Source: Carnegiea gigantea (Eukaryota > Streptophyta > Magnoliopsida > Caryophyllales > Cactaceae). From it: a stretch of 64,000 nucleotides of DNA. The position numbers and the translations under genes were made by a program. The notes beneath the pieces are model-generated. The model saw nothing but the letters and a program-made list of their open reading frames with translations, was not told the origin of the DNA and did not search any database. Position 1 is the stretch's first letter. Every line of letters begins with the position of its first letter. Location of the stretch: contig JAKOGI010000351.1 of the NCBI GenBank assembly GCA_029747015.1, positions 253,501 through 317,500 of the forward strand. The letters are read 5' to 3'. Positions 1 to 10,932 of the stretch are shown piece by piece.

Positions 1-231
1 GTGTAGTGAGCAACGGGTAATTAGTTACGGGAAAACACATCCGGGTGGAGGATGTGGGAAGGATCTGTTTATAGGTGTTCGTAGTTAATACCTGTAAACA
101 GTGAGAGTTGTTTGTATCTTGTCCAGAAATAGTGAAAATATAATTTTTCTCCCGAAATTCTCTTGCGTCGGTTTTACCTATTTTATCACGTTCTTGATAA
201 TTTTCAGATCTTACGCGTTTAAAAGCCAACA
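1..231 (+). repeat. T LTR, 3' part (cut by window start)
   Basis: Carries the LTR tail with the type II signature (long T-run before the final CTC/CCG stretch) and ends in AAAAGCCAACA. The primer site that follows reads TTGTATCAGAGC, one base off the usual TGGTATCAGAGC. Confidence 0.85.
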
Positions 232-1731
232 ATTGTATCAGAGCGAGGTTGCACTGGGAAGGAGGGTTTGTAAGTGGTAAGAAAAAAATTGGAGAAGAAG
301 AACGTGGGATGACGTCGGTAAAAGACCCAAGCATTTCAATCGAACCCTTTGGCGGCTGTGCTGATTTTACCTTGTGGCAACAATAGGTGAAAAATTTACT
401 GACGCAAGAAGAGACAACTAAGGCGTTGAAGGTGAAAACTTACAGGACTAAGAAAATGGCGGTCGATTAGCGAGTGGCAGTCAGGGAAAAAGGCAAGCCA
501 GAGAAGAAGACGATGGAGGCGGGGTAAGATTTCAAAGATATGGTAACAAGTACAATATTGTTGTCTCTTGCAAATAACACTCTTCAGGAAGTTCTTGGCT
601 TAATAGCCTCTGTAGATATTTGGGACAAATTGGAGATCCGGTATAAGTCAAAATTGCTTACAAGTAGGCGATGCTTAAAGAAACGATAGTTTGGTCTCCA
701 AGTGAGGGAAGAAGCGGATTTCAATCAACATCTAGACGAGTTCAACAACATAACAACAGAGTTGGATTCTCCACAGGTAAAGATTGAAGAAGAAGTTAAA
801 GCTTTGCTTTCGTTTGCTTCGCTGCCTTCATCGTTTGACAATATAGTTACAACTCTTCTGCTTGGAAAAGAGACCTTAGGACTTGATGAGGTGGTTACTG
901 CTTTTTCGATCAATGAGTCTTGGTAGGGCAACAACGGATTCTCAAATGATGGTAATGTGGCAATGGTTACAAAAGAGTCTAGTTTTGGAGACGAGGACGG
1001 GCAAGAGAGAAGGAGGAAGGGTCCTAATGTTTAAGATCGACTAGTCGGGAGTTTAAATGCTACTACTGTGGTGAGGAAGGTCACATGAAAAGGAATTGCC
1101 CGAAGAGATAGAAGGATCTGAGAGATGAGAAGCCATCAGTAGTAGGAGTTGTAAAAAGTTTGCATCTAGGTGATAGAGGTGTCATATTTCTAGCAACTGC
1201 TGAAAGTCCAGGAAAGTCAGACCGGATATTAGATTCTAACTGTTCATTTCACATGTATTTAGTTAGAGAGCACTTTGATACACGTCAGCCAAGTGTAACA
1301 GGTACTGCAAACATGGCAAATGGTGCACAAAGTCGGATTGTTAGGGTGGGAACAACATAGATTTGCATGTTTGATGGGCTAGTGCGGACAGTAACTGGGG
1401 TTAGCCGTGTGCCAGGTCTGAAAAGATGTCTAATTGCTTTGGGAACTTTGGATTCGAAAGGCTAACGGTATTTGTCTCAGGGTGGAGTTTTGAATGTCTC
1501 CAAAGGAGTTGTGGTAGTCCTAAATGGAGAAATGTCTAGGGGCTTGTATAGACTTGTAGGGAATGTGCAGACGGGTGGAGTAGTAGGGACAGCTACTGCA
1601 AGTGACTCAAGCGAAGGGCAAGTAGCAAGGAGGAAGCAGGTGACGTTTGTTTCTTCGACTGAAGGTCGTGATGACCTTAGCGGATCGAGCTAGGTGAAGT
1701 CATCGGCATTTATTTTTATCAAGGTGGAGAT
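232..1731 (+). pseudogene. T unit 1: gag-protease remnant
   Basis: Copia-type Gag in pieces. An ATG at 309 opens a frame that meets TAG at 384-386 and further stops. A readable segment at 702-926 matches the C-terminal half of UBN2-type copia Gag. The CCHC zinc knuckle lies at 1058-1099 and is followed at once by a stop. The protease start region (1160-1360) reads L-D-S-N before Cys-Ser-Phe-His. This is the closest in the array to the catalytic D-S-G, with Asp at 1232-1234. The last block (1472-1693) matches the region after the protease and ends about 40 bp before the next LTR. Integrase and RT are absent. Non-functional as protein. Confidence 0.88.
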
Positions 1732-2166
1732 TATTGAGAATGATAAAAATTAGTAGAAAGAATGAAAAAAAAAGGAAAAGACAGAGGACGTTAAAAGTAG
1801 GAAAAAGTTTTTCCTTGGCAGCAAATGTTCCTGAATTCCTACAAATAGCAGTATTATTTTCATTTGGAAGAACCCACACAAAGGACCTAAACAAGAGACC
1901 ACCATAGAAAATACCAAGAGGGAGCTTGGTGAGAGTCGGTGAATGTAGCGAGCAACTGGTAATTAGTTACAGGAAAACACATCTGGGGAGAGGATATGGG
2001 AAGGATCTCTTTATAGGTGTTGGTAGTTAATACTTGTAAACAGTGAGTGTTGTTTATATATTGCCCACGAATAGTGAAAATATAGTCTCAAATCCTCGTG
2101 TGTCGATTTTGTCTATTTTATCATGTTGTTGATAATTTTTAGATCTTATGCGTTTAAAAGCCAACA
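1732..2166 (+). repeat. T LTR, shortened (435 bp)
   Basis: Begins TATTGAG (TG changed to TA) and ends CCAACA. About 80 bp present in other copies is missing at about 1806-1812, where the AAAAAGTTTT stretch runs directly into the TTGGCAGCAAATG stretch. The tail has the type I signature (CAGTGAGTGTTG). Confidence 0.85.
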
Positions 2167-3500
2167 ATGCTATCAGAGCGAGGTTACACTGGGAAGGAGG
2201 GTTTGTAAGTGGTGAGAAAGAAATTGGAGTACAAGAACATGGGATGACGTTGGTAAAAGACTCGATCATTTCAATCAAACCTTTTGATGGCCGTGGTGAT
2301 TTCACCTTGTGGCAACAACAGGTGAAAAGCTTGCTGACACGAGAAGGGACAATTAAGGCATTGAAGGTGAAGACTTACAGGACCGAGACATTTGGGGGTA
2401 AGATTTCAAAGACATGGTGACAAGTACAATATTGTTGCGTCTTACAAATAACACTCTTCGGGAAGTTCTTGGCTTAATAGACCTGGTAGACGTTTGGGGC
2501 AAATTGGAGATCCTGTATAAGTCAAAATTGTAGGCAAGTAGGCGATCCTGGAAGAAATGATAGTTTGGTCCCCAAGTGAGGGAAGAACCGGACTACAATC
2601 AATATCGAGACGAGTTCAACAAGATAACAGCGGAGTTGGATTCTCTAGAGGTAAAGATTTAAGAAGAAGACAAAGCTTTGCTTTTGTTGGCTTCGCTGCC
2701 TTCATCTTTCGATAATATCTTTACAACTCTTCTATTTAGAAAAGAGACCCTGGGACTTGATGAGGTGGTTACTGCTTTGTTGATGAATGAGACTCGGTGG
2801 TGGAACAACGGATTCTCAAACGATGGTCAGGTGGAGATGGTTACAAAATAGTCTAGTTGGAGACGAGGACGGTCAAGAGAGAAGGAGGAAAGGTCCTAAT
2901 GTTCAAGGCCAACTAGTTAGAAGTTTAAATGGTACTACTGTGGTGAGGAAGCTCATATGAAAAGCAATTGTTCGAAGAGAAAGAAGGATTTGAAAGATGA
3001 GAAGCCATCAGTAGTAGCAGTTGCAGAAGGTTCGCACCTAGGTGAGGAGGTGTCGTATTTCTAGCAACTGCTGAAAGTTCAGGAAAGTTAGAGTGGATAT
3101 TAGAATATGACTGTCCGTTTCACATGTCTTTAGTTAGAGAGCGCTTTGATACATGTCAGCCTAGTGTAATAGGTACTCTAAACATGGCAAAATGGTACAC
3201 AAAGCCAGATTGCTGGGGCGGGAATAGCATGGATTTGCATGTTTGATGGGGTAGTGTGGATAGTAACTGGCGTTAGGCATATGCCACGTCTAAATAGAAG
3301 TCTAATTACTTTGGGGACCTTGGATTCGAAAGGGTAATGGTATTCATCTCACGGTGGGGTTTTGAATGTCTCTAAAGGAGTTGTGGTAGTCCTAAAAGGA
3401 GAAGTGACTAGAGGCTTGTATAGACTTGTAGGGAATGTGCAGACGGGTGGAGCTGTTGGGAGAATTGCTACAAGTGACTCAAGCGAAGGACAAGTAGCAA
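2167..3500 (+). pseudogene. T unit 2: gag-protease remnant, 5' part, split by the nest
   Basis: The gag start is ATG 2244. About 65 bp is missing near 2390, so the frame jumps from the Thr-Glu region to just before the first shared stop. The CCHC region lies near 2926-2975. The protease motif reads E-Y-D. The unit stops at 3500, where element A begins; its last about 100 bp lie at 31755-31857. Same gene content as the other T units and equally dead. Confidence 0.85.
3496..3500 (+). other. Target-site duplication of element A, left copy (AGCAA)
   Basis: AGCAA directly precedes the A 5' LTR and is repeated at 31750-31754. Joining the flanks with one copy restores the normal T-unit sequence, which proves a single insertion event. 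Confidence 0.93.
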
Positions 3501-4911
3501 TGTTCAACCATAAATTATGACATTGTATACCCCTTTGTTATCCAATATTTGCTCAAAATAAATGAATAAAATTGAATTTTTATATGTTTTTGTTTGTTTT
3601 GTGGGAATTTTAAAAATTTGGAAAATAAATTACTAAGTCAAGAATTGGATCAAGCGAAGAAAAAACGAAATCGCAGAGCAAGAGAATCGGCCCAGTAGCA
3701 ACCTGGCCAAGTTGTGCCCTTCACGGTCTCCCTCCCCCTTCTCTTTGCTCTCTCCCTTCTTCCAAGAACCAAGCTAGCCCAGCACGTTTTCGGGCTTCAG
3801 CTTCTCGACCCATTCTCACACAGCCCCCTCCCCTTCCTTCATTTCTCACTCAAGAACTGATCCAGCCCGCCTTCCCTTCTTTTCTTTTCTTTGTTATTTC
3901 CATTGGGCCTGCCCACCATATTCTTCCCAGCCCCATCTCCTTCTCTCCCTGTCTTTCACTTAAGTGATCACATGCATGGCACATGACCAGTCCCCCTCCC
4001 CTTCCTCCTCTTCTTCTTCCTCTCCATTCTTATTCTCTCTCTAACTCGTCCTCTCCTCTTACCAGGACCAGAGCAGCTCAGAAAAAAACAGAGCCCGTGA
4101 CCTCTCGCTTTCTTCTTCCCTCATTACCCAGGCGTTACACCCTCTCTCTCCTCCTTGATTATCTATCACTTCCATCATCATCATCACTTGGTAAGTTTTA
4201 TGGGTCATTAATGTGATAATTAAGGGAGGGCAATGAAGGGGCTGAAGATGCGTTTTAATGGAGGCTGAAATACAAAGAGAGGGGGCGAACAAATGGTAGT
4301 AGTCGATAGTTTTCAATTTTCGTTTCTCTACTTTTCAGATTAAGTTTTCATTACTTTATTTTAGCCTGGTCTATTGGATTCAACCAAAAATTGTAGTTTC
4401 GAGTTTGAAATTATTTAGAGCAAATTTCAAATGTTCAATTCACTTTTCCAGTTTCGATTTTGGATGCTCTATTATGGGTGCTATTTGATTCGAATTTTGA
4501 GGCCCTGATCATTCATGTTGCTCTGGCTTGCTCTGTTCCAGTCTCTTTGTTTTGGGCTCTCTATTTTTGGGTTCCTTTGCTGTGTTTCATCTTCATATCT
4601 TTTTCTCAAATGTAAGAAATAATTACAGCTAAGTGTTGGTGGCTCACTTATTTGCATTTTGGTGCTGCTTTCCTTGGTTCGCGTGTTTTTAAATCATCAG
4701 TTAGTGTTTGCTATTCAATTTCATTACTTTATCTTAATAGTTTAGTTTCATATTTAACTTAAATATTTGGTAATTAGCTCAACTTAATTTGTATTAATTT
4801 TGATTTTAGGTTAACGTACACGACTTAGTAACTCAATTTCACATCCATCCCCGAGGATCGACACCCGTTAATATTACAACGATAACCGTATACTTCCGAA
4901 AATTCACAATA
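3501..4911 (+). repeat. Element A 5' LTR (1411 bp)
   Basis: Starts TGTTCAACC and ends TTCACAATA, where the 3' LTR has TTCACAACA, so the terminal CA has mutated here. The middle is strongly pyrimidine-rich on the + strand (about 3715-4160). By eye it differs from the 3' LTR at several percent of sites. Short ORFs inside it on either strand are not credible genes. Confidence 0.92.
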
Positions 4912-4917
4912 AGTTTT

Positions 4918-4935
4918 TGGCGCCGTTACTGGGGA
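4918..4935 (+). other. Element A primer-binding site
   Basis: TGGCGCCGTTACTGGGGA lies 6 nt after the LTR. It closely resembles the TGGCGCCGTTGCCGGGGA-type site of plant Athila/Tat gypsy elements, usually assigned to tRNA-Asp, with two mismatches. Confidence 0.85.
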
Positions 4936-5579
4936 TGGTGTTGTGAAATTAGGTTGCAGAGTCGAGTCGCAATTTAGCTGTTTGCGTCGATTTTGTTTTC
5001 GTTTCATACTCTTGATTTTTAATTTTGTGTGTGTTAGTTTAGTTTTAACTTAGCTTATTTTTGATTTGAGTTGCAGTTTTAGCATTGGGTCAATTTAATT
5101 TTGGTATTTCATGTGATGTTGCTACTAGAAAAAAAAAAAAAAGAGACTAACAATTTGGTTATTGCACAGAAAACAGGCACAGAAGCAGTAGCAACAAAGA
5201 GAAAAAAAATAAAAAATGCTCTTCTATCGTGTTTGTGTTCATTTTATATTTTGTGTGATGTTTGAGTCATTTTGGTCTTTCTTTTATTTTGGTTGCATAG
5301 TTTTATTTTTGTTAGTTTATTTTATCTTGTTCACTTAATTATTGGAGTCTTTTTTTTGTTAGTCATTAGTTTGTAAATCATGTCCTAGATGCATTCTCTT
5401 TCCATAAAAAAAAGTTTAAAAAAATTAAAAACTTGAAAATTCAAAAAAAAATTGAAAAATTCTTAAAATTGAAAAAAAACACTAGATTCAAGAATGTCAG
5501 TTTTTAATTTCCCATAATTTGAGCATGAACCTTTCTGGTACTATTTATCGCGACTTAATAATTATCGTGCTCAATTGAA
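4936..5579 (+). other. Element A untranslated leader
   Basis: T-rich sequence with A-runs near 5130 and 5405-5480. No coding frame is supported in either direction. Its position between primer site and Gag remnant fits a 5' leader. Confidence 0.6.
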
Positions 5580-5789
5580 TTAGAATTTTCAAAAATGGGA
5601 AATTTATGAGGTCATTATTGTGGGTCTAAATTCTGAATCTTAGGGTTATATTGAGTCCATTTATTCTGGAGGTATATTAGGATTGTTATCTAATACTCAA
5701 GATGAAGTTTGGGATTTCTTTGAAAAATTAGCTTGGGATACCTATGCTTCTGAACAAGTTTGGGATTGTTATCTAATACCCAACTTCTG
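5580..5789 (+). pseudogene. Element A degraded gag fragment
   Basis: After a stop at 5641-5643, a short frame reads a Gag-like helix (Tyr-Ile-Glu-Ser-Ile-Tyr, then Trp-Asp-Phe-Phe-Glu-Lys-Leu-Ala) until the stop TGA near 5788. The pattern fits the end of the Retrotrans_gag domain of plant gypsy elements. The segment is short and frameshifted from the following ORF, so this is a relic. The family call is inference from the motif and its position. Confidence 0.5.
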
Positions 5790-5864
5790 ACGAGTCTGTT
5801 TTTCCTGCTAATCCTTCCCTCCTAGGATCATTTTATAAACTCATATGACCCATCTCATTCTTAT

Positions 5865-6824
5865 ATGTCTCTTGTGTTGTGTGATTCTTGTGAATCTTCT
5901 GACCATGATGACCAAGATGTTCTTACTTGCTCTTTTCGTGCCTATATTGATGCTACCTGTGCAAGTGTAGAAAAGAAGCTAAATGAACTGACTGATAACA
6001 TGATAAAGAACATAAAAGTGAGAATTGCTGAATATTCTCAATGTTTTAATCAAAGTAAGGAGAATCGTACTGAGCCTGACTCTAGTTTAGGATCTCCTAA
6101 ACCTGCAGTTAGTTTCTACGATGATTTTGAGCCTTCTTATCTCGCGCGGCCTGATTTGCATAATGATATGCCTTTGCCTAGTGTAGAGCAAGAGGAGGAC
6201 TTCCCTAATTCTCTATCATCTACCCTTGCACCTGAATTTAGCTCACCTACGGACGTCATTAAGGATGTCCTAGTTTCTACCGACCCACCCACCACTTTAA
6301 ATGATTCTTTTGAGTTTTAGGAGGGTGATCAATGTGGGAACCCTAGTGAGTTAGATTTGAACGTCACAACTGACTTTGAGCACCATGAGTTGGATAAGTC
6401 AGACGATACTACTTCACAGGAGTCATGTGAGGAGGAAGCTACACCCACTAAATTGGAATTTAATAATGATATTCTTTCTATAGAATATGAATCTTTTTCA
6501 TGTGGATTTGATGCTAATATGGGCTTCGAAGTGAATTTGTGTGCTGAATACGAATCTTTTTCTTTTGACCCCATCCACCTTGACTTTCTTTTTGAATCTC
6601 ACAAGTCTAAATTTGTTGAGTCTGAGGTCATTGTCACTGAACATTTTGATTTAGGCCAGACTCCTACGCACATTGAACTTAAAGGACTTGTGGATTTAGG
6701 ACTCGCTAATTTGCCTAGACCATTCATTCATGATCATATACTTTCTAAGCCAATGACCCACTTCTGGCCACTTCTAAGTACATCTATCTATTTTCTAATT
6801 AGGCCCAACAGTTTGACAAATTGA
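5865..6824 (+). pseudogene. Element A ORF of unknown function, one internal stop
   Basis: A 320-codon frame interrupted only by TAG at 6318-6320; both halves are in the same phase, and the frame is open upstream to 5826. Near the start Cys6, Cys9, His14 and Cys22 form a zinc-knuckle-like set in which the His-Cys gap is 7 residues, not the usual 4. The rest is acidic and Ser/Pro-rich and matches no enzyme domain I recognise. It follows the Gag relic, so it may be the carboxy-terminal part of Gag or an element-specific accessory protein. Nothing shows that it is translated. Confidence 0.55.
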
Positions 6825-7162
6825 AGAGGGCTCTCACTTGTGCTGTAATATTATGGTGGATGTACTCTTTTTGGTACCAATTCTCACATGTTCATTGTCT
6901 TAATTTTATCGAAAGTTGGTCTTCTGTGTTTGATAAGCTGTTTCGTTCTTTATTGGGATTTGATTTAAGTGGCGATGTTCCATTTCATATGGAGTGGCTG
7001 ATGCTCCATATGCCTCTATTTGAGCGCATTTCTGGAAGCTATAGCTTAGGTATAAGTCTGCATCTGACCTGGTATAAACATTCCTCTTCATCTTTTCTTT
7101 TTATTTTGTTTTTGTTTGTATATATTTGTTGCTTTGTTTTATTTTTATTGTTTTCTTTTTGA
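6821..7162 (+). pseudogene. Element A short frame with hydrophobic tail, shifted continuation
   Basis: A frame with no ATG at its start overlaps the end of the previous ORF in another phase; it probably continues it after a frameshift near 6790-6820. Residues about 92-113 are almost all Phe/Leu/Val/Ile and would look like a membrane segment. They are encoded by T-rich DNA, however, so this may be compositional. Unidentified. Confidence 0.35.
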
Positions 7163-7287
7163 GTTTTAGAGTCATGTCATTTTTCTTTGTTTTTGAGTCC
7201 TAGTCTTCTTTTTGTATATTCATTTTTCTTTTTAGTTTTTTTTTCTTTTACCAGTTCCTTTCACTTCTAATGAGGACATCGTGCGAT

Positions 7288-7301
7288 TTAGGTGTGGGGG
7301 T
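7288..7301 (+). other. Element A upstream purine/G tract
   Basis: TTAGGTGTGGGGGT resembles the terminal polypurine tract at 8357-8372 and has an equivalent in B at 23383-23400. It may be an extra second-strand primer or a relic of an older LTR boundary. Confidence 0.45.
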
Positions 7302-7750
7302 AGGGAAACTTTGAAAAGAAATTTTAAAAAAATGAAAAGTTGAAAATCATAAAAAAAAAATGAAAAATTTTGAAAAATCCAAAAAGTTTTTGTTTGTTTC
7401 TGGGAAAGGTTAGTACTATTCTGATCAGCGTAAATCCCCTGTACTTTGACTATTAGCCTATATATACGGATGATGTGCATGCTAGATCTTTACCCTCGGT
7501 GTGTCATTCTAACCCTAATTATGCATCATTGATGTGTAATCTAACTCTTATTTATGCTATCATCATTGTCTTAAGGTCTTAATTTTCCATGATCGGTTCT
7601 CCCACTTGTTTTTGACACAATTACTTTGGTGTTTATTGAAAAAAAGGAAAAAAAAAGAGGGAAAAATATGAGAATGAGAAAAATTAAAAAAAATTAAAGA
7701 AAAATAAGTAAGAAAAGAAAAAGGAAATAAAATGAAACCTGAGATGACAA

Positions 7751-7826
7751 GTATCCCTTTGAGGCATGCGCCACTGGGCATTACCCTTTGAGGCAATATT
7801 GCTACTGGAAAAGCTTACTTCCTATG
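7751..7826 (+). repeat. Two-part repeat motif shared by elements A and B
   Basis: Contains CCCTTTGAGGCA followed by GCCACTGG, then CCCTTTGAGGCA again followed by GCTACTGG and AAGCTTACTTCC. The reverse complement of 22921-23000 in element B carries the same double motif in the same order, at a similar place between coding region and polypurine tract. Confidence 0.8.
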
Positions 7827-8358
7827 TTAATAAATCAATAATGTAATTTGTGTCAATCGAGTGGGATTAAGTTTGATTCTCGTAAACCTAAGCCCTAAGA
7901 TGATGATGCACTTGCACACAGGCACTGGAATGGATTAAAAGTCTTGATATGCAATTGGGAGAAAAATTGGTGCTTTGATGTTATCCATATGGTAGAGTGT
8001 GTTGACGAGTACATTCTGTTTATATGCAAGCTAATAACTTTGCCACATGGGTGATTTAGTTGATTAGAATGTGTATATATCTTTTCCCAATTTTGTACAT
8101 AATAGTTTTGAAAAACAAAATGAAACAAAAAAGATTTTCGAGTTTCTGTTTATGTTTTCTTTTATAGATTTTATGGGTATATCTTCTGCAAACCCTCATG
8201 AGAGCTTACTCGTCCACTAGGGGTAACCTAGGGGTTTAAATGGCTTGTTGCACATGCTAAGTGCAACCGTGATTCCTATAAAAGTGAGTTAGGATTTTGT
8301 TTTATTTTCTTTTTCTTGGATTTTTAGTTTTGTTTTACTCGAGGACGAGCAAAACTTA

Positions 8359-8372
8359 GGTGCGGGGGTATT
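8359..8372 (+). other. Element A polypurine tract
   Basis: GGTGCGGGGGTATT directly precedes the 3' LTR start TGTTCAACC. This is the expected place of the plus-strand primer. Confidence 0.75.
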
Positions 8373-9148
8373 TGTTCAACCATAAATTATGATATTTTAT
8401 ACCCCTTTGTTGTCTAATATTTGCTAAAAATAAATTATTAAAATTGAATTTTTATATGTTTTTGTTTGTTTTGTAGGAATTTCGAAAATTTGGAAAATAA
8501 ATTACTAAGTCAAGAATTGGATCAAAGAAAGAAGAAAGGAAATGGAAGAGCAAGAGAATCGGCCCAGCAGCAGCCTGGCCCAGTCGTGCCCTTCATGGTC
8601 TTCCTCCCCCTTCTCTTTGCTCTCTCCCTTCTTCCAAGAACCAGGCCAGCCCAGCACGTTTTCGGGCTTGAGCTTCTCGACCCATTCTCACGCAGCCGCC
8701 TCCCCTTCCTTCATTTCTCACTCAAGAACTAATCGAGCCCGCCTTCCCTTCTTTTCTTTTCTTTGTTATTTCCGTTGGGCCAGCCCACCATATTCTTCCC
8801 AGTCCCATCTCCCTCTCTCTCTCTCACTTAAATGATCAGACGCATGGCATGTGACCAGTCCACCTCCCCTTCCTCCTCTTCTTCTTCCTCTCCATTCTTA
8901 TTCTCTCTCTAACTCGTCCTCTCCTCTTCCCAGAACCAGAGCAGCTCGAAAAAAAACGGAGCCTGTGACCTCTCGCTTTCTTCTTCCCTCAATTACCCAG
9001 CTGTTACACCCTCTCTCTCCTCATTCATTATCTATCACTTCCATCATCATCACTTGGTCAGTTTTATGGGTCATTAATGTGATAATTAAGGGAGGGCAAT
9101 GAAGGGGCTGAAGCTGCATTTTAATGGAGGCTGAAACACAAAGAGTGG
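8373..9148 (+). repeat. Element A 3' LTR, first part
   Basis: Aligns with 3501 onward of the 5' LTR up to the point where element B enters. The last 5 bp (9144-9148, AGTGG) are the left target-site duplication of B. Confidence 0.92.
9144..9148 (+). other. Target-site duplication of element B, left copy (AGTGG)
   Basis: The right copy at 31122-31126 is AGAGG. One base differs, and the A 5' LTR has AGAGG at the same place, so the left copy has mutated. Confidence 0.75.
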
Positions 9149-10877
9149 TGTAAAGCTTGTCGTAGAGGTACAAATTTAACCACTACTTTGATTTTTAAAT
9201 ATAATTTATAGCCTAAGAAAGTAAGGATCGTTCCACGAGCAAAGCTTATATCAAAAAAATAATTTAATCCTAAATAATTTTCCTAATCTAATTTATTGTT
9301 TCCTCTCTTTGTATTTCTAAAATAAATCAAATTTAATAAATAAAAATCTAGAAAAGTACTCAATATTATTCCTAAATATTCTAGATTTAATTCTGGAAAT
9401 AAAACAGTAATTAGCTATCCTAGATAATCTAGAAAAATAAAAAGAGAATAATAACTCAATCTTCAACTAGAAATCAAAACAGAAAATAATAAATAGAAAA
9501 TAAATATTAAAAATCACAAACAGTGACCTAAACTAGTATTCTTCAAGTTTATAAGCTTATAACTCTAGAATTATATCGAATTAATTTCAGAAAAATCAAA
9601 ACAGAAAATCGCTGCAGATAACTAAAACAGAAAATTCAATATGAAATTTGGAATAAAATAAACTGCACTAATATAAAAACGAAATTAATCAAAAAAATTA
9701 CCCTAATTTAAGGAAATAATTTTCTGGACTCAATAATGCCTAATAAACGTGAAATAAATATTAAAAACGAAATTTCCATATTTATTGAAATAAAAACCTG
9801 CACGTATCAAATTCACGAAATAATTCTGAACAATTATCAAATAATTCCCAAAAATTACAAAATTAAATAGAGGCAGATTAGGACACTATATAAACCTTAG
9901 GATTAATTAAAAATTGAAAAAAAATGAAAGAAACTATTTTTAGCTTAATTTTTAACAAACTGGTAATTAAACGATAAAACAGAATATAAATCAAATCTAA
10001 AATTATAACCACTCTAAAAATCAAAATCTAACCTATCTAAAATTACCAAGATACTCCTAAAAGACTATTCGTTTTGGGGGGGGGGAAGCGAAATTTATAT
10101 TGAAGCTAATAATTGAAGAACAAAAATTGACAATCTAAACAAATTAACTAAAAGCAACAAATAATTATCAAAAGATATCAAATTTATGAAAAATACTTAG
10201 TATAGCCTATATCCACCATGCAAATTAATATTTATCATTAACACACAAGTCGATTTCATCCATGAGTTAAACTGTAGAAGACACCCACTAGCAGATCTTT
10301 CTCGTTTTTCCTTATATTATAGTTTAATTAGCTCCAGCCCTAATACAAACCCTACTAATTTGATAACCCTTACACTAGTGCAAGAATTTAATCAAAGTAG
10401 AGCATTATGTATTAGAAAAACATCATCTAATACTTTGTAATCAATTTACCGGTAAATCGATTTAACAAAGACCCATAACGATTACCTAATTAAAAGAGAT
10501 AGATTTGAGCCATCCATGATTAATTAGGGTGATACTAATGGTTAAAAGATGATAACTTTTACGTATTGAAGCCCTTTAAACTATCATATGAATTCGTATT
10601 AAACTAACTAGCATGCATTCTAATTAATATAATACGAATATCATGAACGATAAATACTAATCGCTATAGAATCATGAATATAAATCAACTAGACAATAAG
10701 CATGAAACTTGTTTTAAAATAATTAATTTAGCATGGTTTCAAATAGATTATACTAACCACAAGAAAATTACTCACTCGTATTAAAATTAAAATCACAAAA
10801 TTCACCCAAATAATTCATTTTTAATAATAATCTAAACAACAAAAAGATAAAATAAAATAAAATAAGGTAACCCTACT

Positions 10878-10932
10878 AAGATGATGGTGCTGTGATGATG
10901 GTGATGCAAGATGATGATGATGGTGATGATTT
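10878..10932 (+). repeat. GAT-type microsatellite in the B 3' LTR
   Basis: Imperfect GATGATGGT units. The matching site in the other LTR (about 30616-30652) is shorter, which shows slippage or a small deletion since insertion. Confidence 0.75.

Larger units (their letters stand above)
1..3500 (+). repeat. Tandem array of gag-only copia-type LTR element T, left part
   Basis: The segment reads LTR end, internal unit, LTR, internal unit, and is then cut by a large insertion at 3500/3501. The same order resumes at 31755 within the same sentence of sequence, so the left and right parts are one array. LTRs start with TGTTGAG-like and end with CCCAACA-like sequence. Each is followed by a tRNA-iMet-type primer site and preceded by a GGTGGAGAT purine tract. 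No integrase or RT is present. Confidence 0.9.
7163..8358 (+). other. Element A 3' non-coding region
   Basis: No supported coding frame. It contains an upstream G-tract TTAGGTGTGGGGGT near 7288-7301, A-rich stretches at 7620-7730, and a motif at 7751-7826 that is also found, reverse complemented, in element B. The last 100 bp before the LTR include GAGGACGAGC. Confidence 0.6.
3501..9148 (+). mobile_element. Element A, left portion: gypsy-like LTR element without pol
   Basis: 5' LTR, primer site, short Gag remnant, an unidentified two-part ORF, non-coding tail, polypurine tract and the first 776 bp of the 3' LTR. The rest of the 3' LTR lies at 31127-31749, beyond element B. Own length is about 6.27 kb. 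No protease, RT, RNase H or integrase can be read, so A is a non-autonomous derivative (LARD-like). Its primer site and its 3' non-coding motif (7751-7826) link it to the Athila-like element B. Confidence 0.88.

Noticed and set aside
3983..4316. ORFs on both strands in the A LTRs (also 8466-9102)
   Set aside because: They lie in pyrimidine-rich LTR sequence, differ between the two LTR copies and resemble no protein; composition explains them.
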